From Calendula officinalis (taxonomy: Eukaryota > Streptophyta > Magnoliopsida > Asterales > Asteraceae), in the NCBI GenBank assembly GCA_963853835.1, contig OY970824.1, positions 1,307,001-1,371,000 on the forward strand: DNA of 64,000 bases, given 5' to 3'. The position numbers and the translations under genes are program-made. Under the pieces are notes generated by a model. The model was given only the letters and a program-made list of their open reading frames with translations. It was not told the origin of the DNA and made no database searches. Numbering within the stretch: the first letter of the stretch is position 1; each line of letters begins with the position of its first letter. This document shows positions 33,658 through 45,288 of this stretch, one piece after another.

Positions 33658-36171
33658 AGCTTTTCTATTCTTGTGAATATGTGAATTGTGATAGTGAGTG
33701 AAGAGTGAAGTAGGAATGTGGGGTTGTCTTTTCATTTATATAGCACAAGGGGGGAATGTTGTAGAGTTGAAATTGTTAAATTCTAGGGGTGTTGGTGTAG
33801 TGGGTTGTACATTGTGTTTTAAGATGTGTACTTTTGGTGGATTTGGGGGCTTTAGATATGAGAATTAATTTTGCTACCACACTTTTTGATGTCTATACTA
33901 TATTGTACAAGTATTTCTGCATAATGTACAAGTAAGTAATGCATTTATTGTGGTAGATATATTAAAACATATGGTGTAAAAATTACCCCCTTTTAGATAT
34001 AAGCTTTGAAGTAAAGGGTAAAAAGGTAAAATAAATATAAAAAGGGTAAAAAGGTAAAATAAACATAAAAAGGACATAGAAAGGTATGGATATAGGGAAT
34101 GTGTGAAGTAGGATATGGTGTGTAATAATCCATAGGGTATGAGTGTGGAATCTATAACATGTTGGACTGAATTGAATTGAATTCAAATTTGGTCGGAACT
34201 AAACCGGGTTGAGATTCAAGAATGGAGAGCTAAATTGACAACTAGTTTGCACCGAACTGAGAATTGATTTGCATGAAAATTAAAACTTTGAATTGAAATG
34301 TTCAAATAAAAAAATGTAAGAAAATTAAGGTTCCAGATAGGAAAAGTGGTGACAAAAAAGATAGCATATGGTTTAAAGTACTTATTGGTTAATTGAGCAA
34401 ACAAATACTCTATTATTGTTGCCAACACCCATTGCATTCTCCATTTTCATAGTCACATTTTATACGAATACTCTACTAGCTATATATAACATATATGACA
34501 TAAAATTAATTTTAATTTCATATTTCTTAGCTTCTAAACATTCTCCATTATCAGTCAAAGTGCAAGCACCCTTAATTTTTTGATCTGATTTTTAGTTTTT
34601 AATAACTGTATGAAAATCAAAGTTGTCATAGGGTGGGGAAAGTGAAAAAGGTGAGAGAAGCATTTAAACAAGTGAGAGTGACAATTCAATAAATTAATTT
34701 TAATTAAAACAAAAGGTATAACATCATCCACAGGCTTTTTCTAGAGTTTCTGCTTCATTGTTTATTTAATTATTTTGTATAAATTATAATTATAATTGAT
34801 CATTGTTGAATCTGAATAACATAGAACTGTGTGAAAGCAAGTTACACGTTTTCACGTTTCGCGGTGAATATTACAAATATACATTAAAAATCAATTAAAA
34901 GAAAAAATAAAAATTATTTATATACTGTAGCATCTCCTACTAAATGTTATTATTAGTAATAGTAATTACTAATTAGTAATATAACCATTATTCTAAATAT
35001 TACATCTATATCTATAATATTATTAAGCTTACTCCACAACTAAATAATTACCACTATAAATTTCATTTTTGCAGATTAAAAAGTGTAACAAAATCCAAAA
35101 TAGAAATAAGATTAAAGTGAGGCCTGGGATGAATAGGTATACTTCAAAAATGTGAAACCCAGTTTTCATTCTTTTCGATGTGTCCAACACTTTGCGCAAT
35201 TACGCCCCATCACCCTCCCCAACATTCCATTTTTTTACATTTTATTCTAAATTTATTAGAAGACTATTAATAGTATATTACTATTACTATATTAATAAAT
35301 TATGTAAACAATAAAATATTATTATATAATAAATAATAAAAGTCTAACTATCTTATAACTTTAATCAAACGGTCTAATTTATAACATTTATAAAGAGTTT
35401 TATTAATAATAGTTCTAAGGGTTATTTTTAACATGTATAAAATATTTGTATATTCACTGATGAAGAAGTGATTCTAAAATCTAGAAGATGTCTTTATATT
35501 ACTTTTAAATTCTTATTAACTTAGAAGCGTCACTATTATTTTTTATTTATAAAGTATGATAATATATTTGAAAATGTGAAATACAAGCCCTCATAAACCA
35601 AAAGGGATGACTGGTACAAAATTGGGTAGAATGAATAAATGTAAAGGTACATAAAGAACTGTAAAAGAAGATAAAAACTGGATTTGATTTTTGTGTGTAA
35701 TCTATCTGCTACTCCTACTTAGGCTACTGGTCTCCTATAAAGTCAACAAAATACTTTTTATTCTTTTAAATGGGTCAATGTAGGTTTTGTCACCAGGGCC
35801 AACACAAGTAAGTTACAGAATTCATGTTCATCTAGACTTCTAGATGGTGGTCCTTGTAAATTTATATATACTAGTAATAAAGTTATCATTTCAGAAATTT
35901 TATAATAATTTATGAGTTTTCCTAATTATAGGCCATAAGACAATGGTTAAGGGTTGGTTAATTTGTTAATATACAAGTATTGAGGTATAACTATTATTGG
36001 TGGTTAGTGATTTTTAGATGGTGGTTTTTAAAATATATTTTAAAATTTAGAATTATATGTATGTCAAAAAATAGTGATTTTTACACCACATATTTTAATC
36101 TATGTACCACAATCATGACATTATATATTTATACAGCTTGCATGAATATCTGTAAATATGTAAATATGATA
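33658..36171. other. Intergenic DNA upstream of the RIN4-like gene
   Basis: It contains the RIN4-like promoter; a TATATAG box on the minus-strand side lies near 33740. The rest is very AT-rich with no gene seen. GGTAAAAAGG-type repeats lie near 34015-34060. Confidence 0.4.
33862..33985. repeat. Short dispersed repeat (TTTTGCTACCACACTTTTTG family)
   Basis: Related copies lie at 37258-37395 and, partial and inverted, at about 36065-36140. They share TTTTGCTACCACACTTTTTG, TGTACAAGTAA and GGTGTAAAA. Probably a small MITE. Confidence 0.65.
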
Positions 36172-36484
36172 CTTCCTCCGATTCAAAATAAGTGATACAC
36201 TATGTGTTTCACGTTTTTTTAGGCAAAAGTTTATAATTATGGTTAAATTTGATTAATTGGATGGTTAGTGGGGAATGGGTCCCACACTTTTTGAATAAAG
36301 TGGAGTTAATGATGTTTAAAAGTAAAAGTAAGGGTAAAATGATCATTTCATTTTATTAAAGTAGATAGTTAGTGGGTGTGGGTCTTACTATTTTTTGTCA
36401 AATAAGGTAATTTTCCATAATGTATCACTTATTTTGATACACCCCAAAAAGGAAAGTGTATCACTTATTTTGAATCGAAAGAAG
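36172..36484. mobile_element. Stowaway-like MITE
   Basis: Ends CTTCCTCCGATTCAAAATAA and, in reverse, CTTCTTTCGATTCAAAATAA are flanked by TA. The right end carries a doubled GTATCACTTATTTTGA segment, as does the relative at 44651-45288. Confidence 0.82.
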
Positions 36485-36780
36485 TATATAAATTAAAAAA
36501 TATGATATACAAATTAATTCTCATGTCAAAACGTTACTCTTAAAAGGTAATTTTTCAAAATAGAATATAGAATTAAACTACGGAATTTGCCAAAATCATA
36601 AGTCTTAAATGCATCTTTTTGTTTTGTTTTGTTGTTTAGGTTGAGTCAACGAATGACACGTCACCAGTAAAAGTGAAGTGGGAAACAGTTTCCCGACTGC
36701 CTTTCTTACTGTAGGGAAGCAGGTAAAAGTGACGGGAGCATTTATATATTTTAATTTCACCCACATTCATATATTTATGA

Positions 36781-36890
36781 AAAATGCTAATAACAGTCAT
36801 TGATTGTCACTAAGAAGGCAAAACAACTCTCTGAATTTTAGGAATATTACTTTTTTAATCAATATATAATCTTTTTATGCATGTTAGGTA
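36781..36890. mobile_element. Half copy of the CATGCATAAAAA foldback MITE
   Basis: It shares with 46325-46643 the series GACAxCC-like palindrome, AAGGCAAAACA, TCTGAATTTTAGGAATATTA, TTTTTTAATCAATATA and TTTTTATGCATGTTA. Only one arm is present. Confidence 0.6.
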
Positions 36891-36897
36891 AAAATAC

Positions 36898-37090
36898 CCA
36901 AGGCTTCTAGCCTAGTGGTATAAGGTGTTGCCCATGACCACTGGTCATGGGTTCAAGTCCCGTCGTGGACTTTGGTGGTGGGATTTATTCCCTATAGGTG
37001 GAAGGTTTGAGGGAAGACATACTGCCCCTTGTGGATGTCACTGTCTATGCTCGAACCATTAACTTACTAACTTGCCGTTAAAAAAAAAAG
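36898..37090 (+). mobile_element. tRNA-derived SINE-like element
   Basis: A tRNA-like head (GGCTTCTAGCCTAGTGGTAT) contains an A-box-like TAGCCTAGTGG and, about 40 bases on, a B-box GGTTCAAGTCC, the split RNA polymerase III promoter. A unique body follows and ends in CTTGCCGTTAAAAAAAAAA. This order of A box, B box, body and A tail is the SINE plan. A flanking duplication could not be fixed. Confidence 0.7.
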
Positions 37091-37257
37091 ACCAACTAAA
37101 ATACTAACCTGGATAATAGGGAGACATTTTTATATTAGCTAAAATATTTGATATATACAATTTTCACTTTTGAATCGAATTTCTGCACAAACTATTATGT
37201 GGTGTAAAAAATCAAAAACCTTAATTTAATTACGACTTCAATATGACTTATTTAAGA

Positions 37258-37395
37258 AGGGAATTAATTTTGCTACCACACTTTTTGATGCCTATATCAC
37301 ACTGTATAATTAAATGTGCATACTGTATAAGTAAACAATGCAATAGTTGTGGTATAATTAAAATATACTCCGTATGATGTAAAACTCATCACCTA
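37258..37395. repeat. Short dispersed repeat, second copy
   Basis: Relative of 33862-33985 (TTTTGCTACCACACTTTTTG, TGTATAAGTAAACAATGCA, GTGGTATAATTAAAATAT). Confidence 0.65.
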
Positions 37396-37951
37396 TCTAG
37401 GAAAGCTAATTTTACAAAACAAGAGGCCCATTAACAAAACAAAGGCTGGCCCTATAATATGGAACAAGCTAACTCTGGTTATTTAAGCATGAGATTGGAC
37501 CAAATTGATTAAGGGGTGTTTGGGATTGCTTATTGAAAATACATTATGCGTTTTGAAAATGGATAATCAGATAATCAGTGGTTAAAAAACGTGATTCTGA
37601 AAAATAGTGTCTGGATTTGATTATGCTGTTTGAAATCGCAATAATCAGATAATCAGTTTTTTTAGTGTTTGACAAACCTGATTATTTGTTTAATAAACAT
37701 GTAAAATGACTAAAATGGACATACTTTATATTTGTTGAATTACTTAATTTTAACATCTAAAGTAAAGTTTTATAAAAATGAATTACATTCTCAAATCAAA
37801 TTATATACTTCGTATATAACTTCAAATGCATTTATATAAATAATATATTAAACAAAATTAGCTTGCTTTAAGCTATGCAACCTTAATATCTCAAAAGACA
37901 ACCAAAACGACCGACCATAAATGCATACTAAGCTAATGGTAACAATACATA

Positions 37952-38690
37952 CTATAAAATTTGCCTATGGTTCATTAGATCTCTTGCAATCATGTCTCTT
38001 ATCGTGCTCATATATAAATCATTACTACGACTTGAACTTGCTCCATCTTTTGTTTGGTTAATGCTATTAGATGCCTCGTTATCAAAATCTTGACTTGGAT
38101 TGTATATTTCTTGTTGTGCCGTGTTAAATGCTTCATCAAATTCACCTTTTTTCCTTGTATAATTGTGGATTGCCATTGACGCTATTACAATGTTGACTTG
38201 TGTTTCGTAAGAATAATTTACATGCATATCTTTTAATATTTCCCATCTTGCTTTCCATACTCCAAACGTTCGTTCAATCACATTCCTTAACGATGAATGA
38301 TAGTAGTTAAACGTTTCTTTAATTCCTTTTGGAGCACGTCGGGCCGAAGTTTGGCCCCGACGAAAATCAGGTATATGATAAGGAATGTCATTTCCTTTAT
38401 ATGGAGCAAGATACCCTTTAGTATTTGGGTACCCGACATCAACAACATAATATTTATCTGTTACAAATCATAAAACATATTACGTCATGTGCAATATATG
38501 CAATACACCAATATTATAACCAAAAATATTGAGTAAACTTACCACCCGCTGGACGTGGAAAATTTACTTGTGGCCTACGTAATGCTTGAAAAAAAATTCT
38601 TGTGTCATGTGCGGTCCCTTCCCATCCTGCCCATGCGAACGTAAAACACATATTAAAATCACAAGCCGGGTAGTTGAGTCCTATCCCCAA
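37952..38690 (-). pseudogene. Harbinger DDE transposase, C-terminal remnant
   Basis: Two exons, from about 38690 to 38543 and from 38457 to 37952. They read ACDFNMCFTFAWAGWEG, AHDTRIFFQALRRP, then YYVVDVGYPNTKGYLAPY, SSLRNVIERTFGVWKARW and IASMAIHN. The VVDxGYP Asp and the VIERTFG Glu of the catalytic triad are present. The N-terminal third with the first catalytic Asp (GxIDGTH motif) is absent, replaced by the end of ORF1. The C-terminal low-complexity tail is complete to its stop. Non-functional as it stands. Confidence 0.85.
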
Positions 38691-39231
38691 CCGCAACAGA
38701 ATCACGAAATAGTTGCTCATAATAGATGTGATACATCTCTAAATTTTTGCCCCTGAATTTGGCAAGTTCTGGATCGGCCTATAAAAGAAACAAACAAAAT
38801 ATGGTTAGTAATTTTTCTTTAAAAAGTATGGTATCCATAAGAAGTACAATAACCGTGTAACAGCCAAGTACCTCTATTTTTTCATCCCACCAATCAGGCG
38901 TTGCATCAATAGTCTTCCTCACGGGATCCCACCCAAGCCCGGATTCAATTCTCATTAAACGATCATATAACTTCCAATCTTTTTTCATTGTGTCCCAATG
39001 GTTTTTGAGCTGTGGTTTGTTAAGTTTCTTTCCTGTCCGAGCTTTAAGGTTATTTTCTAAGTTCATCCAACCAATCTTATTGAAGTGGCTTCCAGGCCTG
39101 TTCCCATTTCTAACCTCCTCAAGACACAACTCAACAAATGTGATATGGGTATCAGTATCCCAAACGGTTTTTCGGGTCCCCGCCTTTTTAGATGTATGGT
39201 TAACATTGTTATTATCATGGTTCGGTTCCAT
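38659..39231 (-). CDS. Harbinger ORF1, Myb/SANT-like DNA-binding protein (truncated)
   Basis: Exons 38872-39231 and 38659-38778 give 159 residues. The SANT-like trihelix is at about residues 22-100 (WDTDTHITFVELCLEEV, NKIGWMNLENN, LKNHWDTMKKDWKLY), followed by GLGWDP, TPDWWDEKIE and then ADPELAKFRG, the usual order in plant Harbinger ORF1 proteins. In this superfamily ORF1 binds the transposon ends and brings the transposase to DNA. The frame stops soon after the second exon begins because of the deletion that joins it to transposase sequence, and it overlaps the transposase remnant in another frame. Confidence 0.82.
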
Positions 39232-40037
39232 GTCCTAAATCGCAATAATATCACATAATTCAAATTGATTATAATTGGGAACCTAATTTTTTTTTCTGAG
39301 TTTTGTATATGTAGTTTTTCTCTGAGTTTCGTATATGCTAAAATTGGGAACCTAAACTTTGTATTTTATACTCCTTCAAAATGAGAATCAAACTCTTAAA
39401 ATCAAATAATATTAGAACAAAAGAATGATCAACCTCTTAAAATAGGAGTATAAAACTCTTGAATATCAAACAATATTAAACTCCTCCATACTCTATGTAA
39501 AGAAAAGAACAAATTGACTATAGGAAAAGGTGCGATGATACAGATAGTGCAATTAACTCTTAAAATCAAACAATATTAGAACAAAAGGAGAATAAAACTC
39601 TTAGAATTCTATAATCGAGGATCAAACTCTTAAAAAAAAGGTATAAAAGTCTTGACTATCAAACGAATTACTTACAATAAAGAAAAGTTAGATACCTGGA
39701 GAGAGGCAAGATACCGGTGAAGTGTGGTGGTAAGAGCGCCGGCAGCTGCGTCGGCGGGGGAAGTGAGGTGGTGGCGGAGCCGTGCCCTGTTCTTACGTTG
39801 ATATTTTGTAGAAGAGAAGGGTAGGTTAGGGTATTTATTATTTGAGGGTATGTTTCTGAAACGGCGTTTTAAAAAAGCAGGTGGGTTATTACTTTTTCAA
39901 AACCACGTTATGAAGGGTTGTAAACGCAAAAAATTGATTATATGACTTTCTTATCCAAACACTCCATAGTAAATTATTGCGTTTTGTAACTGAAATAAGC
40001 AGATAATTTAGGTGAAAACTCAATCCCAGACACCCTC

Positions 40038-41531
40038 TAAAATGATACATACTTTGAGTCGTTCAGTTTAATATATTCATGTTACTACAAAAAAGCATTT
40101 AAAAAGTTAACATTTAACCATCATATTGGGACTTAGTAGTAAGACTTTTCAAATGACTTTCTAAAGGTTATGAAATCGATCTTTCTATGCGTAAATATTT
40201 ATCAGATGGACAAGGGAAGGTTCAAAAACAGTCTCAGCTCGGCCACTCTGGTGAGCCTTATAACGAGAACGCCCTTTAAATAAAATAAAGTAAAATAAAA
40301 TAATTTGAAAGTTAACATTTGTTTGAAGATGTATTCCTTTAATAAGTTATTTTCAACATATCCCGGTAGATTGTTTTATCGAGTTCACAAGAAGATAGGT
40401 TCTCATCCTTTAGTGTTAATTCACATGTGTAATAAACATGACAATTTTTTGAATTCTGTTCATTTATAGATGAATAATTTCAAATATTTAGCTATCAAAT
40501 GAATTTTAAAACAAGTAAATTTATAATTTTCATATGGTTCTTGCAATTATTGCAAAAATAAGATTCTTGCATGAATTCAAAATATATATTTATATAAATA
40601 AATCATTACTTAGCCTACATAAAAATTATTACTTACATATAAAGGGAATTTACCATTTTTACCATATCTTGCAAACTAAGCCTAAAGGACCTTTGTCACT
40701 TTAATGAATAAAAAACACACAAAGCCCACAAAGATTTCTATATGGAGAATAAACATGCGCCAATAGGGTCCATATGAAAACCAAGCCAATAAAAGGGAAT
40801 CTCCTTTTCATTATATAACACTAACAAACATCCAAATGCTTAAACTGATTTGATTATTTTAGCATTTAATTCTTTTAATTGATGAGAAGAACCTAATATT
40901 AAAGTTAGAGTTTTGTTAATCATGCATAAAAAGCTTGTACATTGATTAAAAAAATAATATTTCTAAAATTCAGGGGTTGTCTTTTGTTATTTTGCTTTCC
41001 TAATCATTTTCCTTAAAGTTAATTAAAACAACCAATTGGATTAGATAACCAAATTGTTTAGAATGCTAAACTCGAGACATCAAAAAATGAACTTGCAAAT
41101 TACAATCAATTTGATGTCAATGTAACTTTAGGGGTCAAGTGACGCAATAATTAATTTAAGAAACAATAAACGAATATAACAAACGGAACAACAATAATAA
41201 TCACACTTATTTCTTATTTCTTATTTCTTCGATCAAAAGACTATAAAAACCAAAACTTACAACGTTTTATGTTCATATCCATAATGAATTCAAGAATCAA
41301 ACTGAACCTATATTGTTCCGGCTATACGATAACTTACACTTTTCTTGATTTTATTTCTTCCACATTGTGTTTTCTTGCATCGTCTTCTCATCAATTCGAA
41401 CATATTTTCATATAGTACACAAAGAAATTGTAAATTAATAACTTTTTAACTTTAAGACATATACATACAAGAAATGGAAATACCCATAACTTGATTTGAA
41501 TCATTTTTAAACACCGTTTGAAAACTTATTC
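40038..41531. other. Intergenic DNA after the Harbinger element
   Basis: No gene. A segment at about 40160-40275 (GAAATCGATCTTTCTATGCG, CTCAGCTCGGCCACTCTGG) is less AT-rich than its surroundings and looks like a foreign repeat I cannot name. A decayed half of the CATGCATAAAAA MITE lies at 40910-41010. Confidence 0.4.
40910..41010. mobile_element. Half copy of the CATGCATAAAAA foldback MITE
   Basis: ATGCATAAAAAGCTTGTACA, then TTGATTAAAAAAATAATATT and GGGGTTGTCTTTTGTTATTT match one arm of 46325-46643 closely. No palindrome or target duplication is visible. Confidence 0.65.
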
Positions 41532-42440
41532 TCATAAAACCGCCTTTGATGGTTCTTGATGATTCGGGTTATTGTGCCTGTTTTTTCTTGATAGAATCTG
41601 CATATAAGAAGGAAAAAGCTTAAAACTTTATAAATCAAGATTCGGGTCTATCTATATTAAAACTAGAAAGAATCTTGAACTAGAAGAAAAAAGATTACAA
41701 CTTTATCAATCAAGATTCTATATTGACAAACTATACATACAACCCAAAAGGTATAAAGTCAACTATTAGCATAAAGTCAAACATATGAACAGTTTGAAGT
41801 TTAGTTACACACTATAACCTGACCCTGAAGCAATTGAATTTCAAATTGAGTAATTGGTGAAACACATTTTTAACATCAGAATCAACTTTATAAACTCAAT
41901 AGCAAAATCCCACAAATATAAAGTCAAAATAAAAGGTAAGAAAAAGTCAAACATGTGAAAGCTTTGAACTTTAGTTACCTTAGGAACAGGGGAAGCAAAA
42001 CATTCTCTTGGGGTTTCAAATGATGATAAAGAAAACTGTTTTGAAACAACACCCACATCGAAATGGATCAAACCCGAACTGGGTATATCGACCCGGATTT
42101 CTTTAACCTCAAACCACAAAAACAAATCTTTAGCGGAAATCCCTGATAATTGACCAATTTGACCAAAAGTCAAATTCCCAGAAACGTTTAGATCGTAGTG
42201 TAATTCATCTTCGAATTTGGCATTGCAAGGTTGATCTAAGTACACTTGAAAGCTACCGGAATCGTCGATACTGTAATTTGTTACACCTTTTGGGAATAAA
42301 CCCATGGGTAACCCGTTTGATTTGAGAATTTCGTAAATGGTTGGTGATTCTTGAGAAAATGAAACCCACAAATTGCATGAAAATGAGAAGGTGAAGAGTG
42401 TGAGAAGGAAGATTGAAGGTGGAAGTTGTTCAAGATTCAT
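41532..42440 (-). CDS. DUF538 family secreted protein
   Basis: Two exons on the minus strand, 41979-42440 and 41532-41597, joined in phase 0, give 175 residues. I chose the ATG at 42440 because it opens directly into a signal peptide (PPSIFLLTLFTFSFSCNLW); the longer upstream frame is a His/Pro-rich, GT-repeat-derived leader. The DUF538 domain follows: TIYEILKSNGLPMGLFPKGV, then FQVYLDQPCNAKFEDELHYD, GQIGQLSGISAKDLFLWF and VSKQFSLSSFETPREC. Exon 2 adds a polar tail (ILSRKNRHNNPNHQEPSKAVL). DUF538 proteins are plant-specific and mostly apoplastic; a biochemical role is not established, though lipid or chlorophyll-derivative binding has been proposed. The exon 2 assignment rests on splice signals only. 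Confidence 0.85.
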
Positions 42441-43658
42441 TCTTGCGTTGTGTGTGTGTGTGTTGTGTGTGTGTGGGGGGTGGGGGTGGGGGTTAGGGTT
42501 TAAGGGAGGAGGAAGAAGAAGAGTGATATTCAATGATTGGGTATAGAATGAAGGCAATGGCATGTGTGATTTTGTTTAGTGTTGGTTCTTGGGTTGTGTG
42601 TGTGGGGCTTATCTATAACCAACCATGGGCAGCCACGTGGAAATTGTACAAATGTGGTCTCTTTTGATGTACTTGAAATGATGAAATTATTGAATTTTCC
42701 ATTTCAAACACTAAAACATAGAGATTATATACTATTTATATTTATTTTTCTACTTATTTGATTATTGTAAGTGACCAAATTAAAAGATATAAATAAGAAA
42801 AATAATTGATGAATTTTATATATTAATTATTTTATAAATTGAAGGATGAAGCATAAGATTTAGTATGAACAGATATAATCTTTATAAAAATATTATTTGG
42901 GTCGACGAGATGGGTTGTGTCTTTTGAACATGCATAATAATGCGGTTTAGTGAAATCCCATATTGTTTATGTGTGCCTATGTAAAATGTCATGACATACA
43001 AGTGGTGTTTAGATGTGTTAGTGATTATTACAAATTAACATCTTAAAAATTCATTTTAAGAGCATGGAGTATGTGATGAATGTTATAGTTATATATTATA
43101 GGGTTTTGGGGCTTCAACATGTGTTTATAACATAGCTTTAAGTCTTTAACATACATTAATATGGTGTTCATATGTTAAAGTATGTTAAATATAATTTTCA
43201 TGCATAAAATCCTATAATATATTGTCATGACACAACATTTTCATTTTAATATGACTATAACATGAGCTTCGGGGTGGTATAACCCATGTTATAGGGTATA
43301 ACATGGCTATAAATCGCTATAACATGGTTCACACCTTGTGCTCTAATTGTTCCGCACAAATTTAGTTTTTATTTGATTTTATTTATTAATTCTAAGCCAA
43401 TCAAAATAATCTATAAGAAATCAATTATTTTAATTTATCTTATTTTTAACGACAACACCAAACATACCCTAACTATACATTTTTCGCATTTGAAATTTAA
43501 AACCCTCGACTACTTAGTTGGGGACACCTTATCTTCATCTTGAGGACGCTTAGCTAGATGCTATAAGTCATTGTGTCTGCATAATTTCATTAACGATTTG
43601 GTTTTAAAATAGGAGAAAGCACGCATTAACAACAATTTTTTTGCTAACTAATCGTAGG
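42441..43658. other. Upstream region of the DUF538 gene and spacer
   Basis: A GT-rich microsatellite lies at about 42446-42475 and a G-rich run (GGGGGGTGGGGGTGGGGG) follows, in the minus-strand 5' leader. Repeats of TAACATG and CTATAACATG occur at about 43080-43330. No gene is seen. Confidence 0.4.
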
Positions 43659-44020
43659 TATGAGTGTAAATGGGTCGAGTTAACTCGTGAGGTACTAGGG
43701 ATCGACTCAGGTAATACTCGAAATCGACTCGATTTTAAGGTAAGTCGAGCTCGAGAAATCTAGCAGACTTTCGAGTTGAGCTCGAATATGAAGATACTTA
43801 GCTCATAAGGCTCGCGAGCCTAATCGAACTTGTGTTATTTTACATTTTTCACCATTTATGCATGTGTGCGTCTTCTAATCGAGTTGAGCTTGGAAGTACC
43901 GAGTCTATTCATGTCAAGATTTCAAATATCAAATTAATCAATACATTATACTGATAACCGAGTCGAGTCGAGCTCAAGCTTGACACGTATCAGCTCGATT
44001 CAGCTCGATTACACCTCTAG
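43659..44020. mobile_element. hAT-type MITE with CTCGAG/GAGCTCG interior
   Basis: The right end reads, in reverse, CTAGAGGTGTAATCGAG; the left end is TATGAGTGTAAATGGG. The flanking 8-mers ATCGTAGG (43651-43658) and TTCGTAGG (44021-44028) agree at 7 of 8. The interior is made of GAGTCGA / GAGCTCGA repeats. Confidence 0.75.
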
Positions 44021-44650
44021 TTCGTAGGTCTCGTAGTTTGGTGTGATTTAAATAATGTGGTAACTTGAATAGATGTATGTTCCTTAACGTCTAGACATTT
44101 TCATAGTTTCATAAATGACTCAATCAACATGTCGTTTTATTCGAATTGATAGTATATCTTATCGACCGTTCGTCTAGGACTAGTTGCCTATATCTTGTTT
44201 TCATGTTTATCAACATTTTTCTCACATTTATATACATCCATCTTGTCCTGTATATAGGCCTCAATGTTCATGTATTCCTAATATACGAAACGACAATTCA
44301 TGGAGCCAGAGGAAAAAGACGAATATGTTACAATAACTATTCAGATAAATGATATAATAAGGTTATTTGTTTTGATAATTATGTATATATTTTAAAGTTT
44401 GTTTTTGTAATTATAAAGTTTCTTAATCCTAATGTTTAAGAATCTTACATATCTAGGAGAGCTTATTAATGGAGTAATAACCTCAATTAAATTTGAAAAT
44501 TCAAGTTTATTAAGATAATAAGCTCTAAAAGTCTGTTAATAAGATTCTCAAACATACCATACCCTGAATGTACAATTTACTCATATATTTAAAGAAATAT
44601 CTTTTTTAAAAGTTAAAGTCAAAGTAAAAAACAAATTAAATTCCTTAATA
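44021..44650. other. AT-rich spacer
   Basis: No gene. A hairpin-like pair (AGAATCTTAC near 44440 and TAAGATTCTC near 44542) with a TATGGTATGTTTGAG-like end may be another small MITE. Confidence 0.35.
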
Positions 44651-45288
44651 CTACCTCCGTATCAAAATAAGTGATACATTTAAAGAAATATGGTTTTTGA
44701 GGCAAAAGATTAAAAGATAGTTTAAGATAAATTAAAGTGGGTAGTTAGTGAAGAATGAGTCCCACTTATATTGAATAAAGTGATATTAATGATGTTTAAA
44801 GGTAAAAGTAAGGGTAAAAGGGTAATTTCACTTTATTAAAGTAGATAGTTAGTGGAGAAGGGGTCCCACTTTTTTGCCAAATAAGGTAAGATTTAGAAGT
44901 GTATCACTTATTTTGTTCCACCCCTTTTAAGACCGGTGCCAATGGTTTGGCAAACTGATACCGTCAGTTGTTGCCAAATCAGCGGCACGTCAGTTCACTC
45001 TCCAACTGACATTAAACGGACGTACCCATGCCAACAATACCACTTTCCTTTAATTTTTTAGGACCCACCATTACAAAACATACACACACAAAATACCCCT
45101 TTGGGAACACCCACCAACCGGCGCAACCTCTCCATCCCCGTCTCAAAACCGGCTGCAACTACACTGGCGGAAGACCGGCGCAACCCATGCCAATGGTGGC
45201 GGAAAGCGGCTGAAAAGTGGTTGCCAACCGGCGTAAGCCGTTGGTAGCGGTATAAGAAAGTGTATCACTTATTTTGATACAGAGGTAG
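44651..45288. mobile_element. Stowaway-like MITE carrying a nested insertion
   Basis: Ends CTACCTCCGTATCAAAATAA and, in reverse, CTACCTCTGTATCAAAATAA are flanked by TA. The MITE body matches 36172-36484. It is split inside the doubled GTATCACTTATTTTG region by about 320 bp of GC-rich foreign DNA. Confidence 0.8.
44931..45252. mobile_element. GC-rich element nested in the Stowaway MITE
   Basis: Bounded by imperfect inverted ends ACCGGTGCCAATGG and, in reverse, ACCGCTACCAACGG (11 of 14 agree), with TAAG next to both ends. The interior repeats CCGGCG, GCCAATGG and GGTTGCCAA. The frame at 45028-45213 is likely chance. Class unknown; borders are accurate to a few bases. Confidence 0.6.

Larger units (their letters stand above)
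37513..40037 (-). mobile_element. PIF/Harbinger DNA transposon, internally deleted (TSD TAA)
   Basis: Ends GGGGTGTTTGGGATTG and, in reverse, GAGGGTGTCTGGGATTG are flanked by TAA at 37510-37512 and 40038-40040, the 3 bp target of PIF/Harbinger. Both signature genes are present on the minus strand: a Myb/SANT-like ORF1 protein and the C-terminal part of the DDE transposase. The spacer between them is missing, so this 2525 bp copy cannot encode a complete transposase. Confidence 0.92.

Noticed and set aside
42438..42563. N-terminal extension of the DUF538 protein (His/Pro/Thr-rich)
   Set aside because: Derived from a GT microsatellite and G-rich run; the downstream ATG leads directly into a signal peptide.
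45028..45213. 61-residue frame in the GC-rich nested element
   Set aside because: Low complexity and no homologous domain; likely chance in GC-rich repeats.
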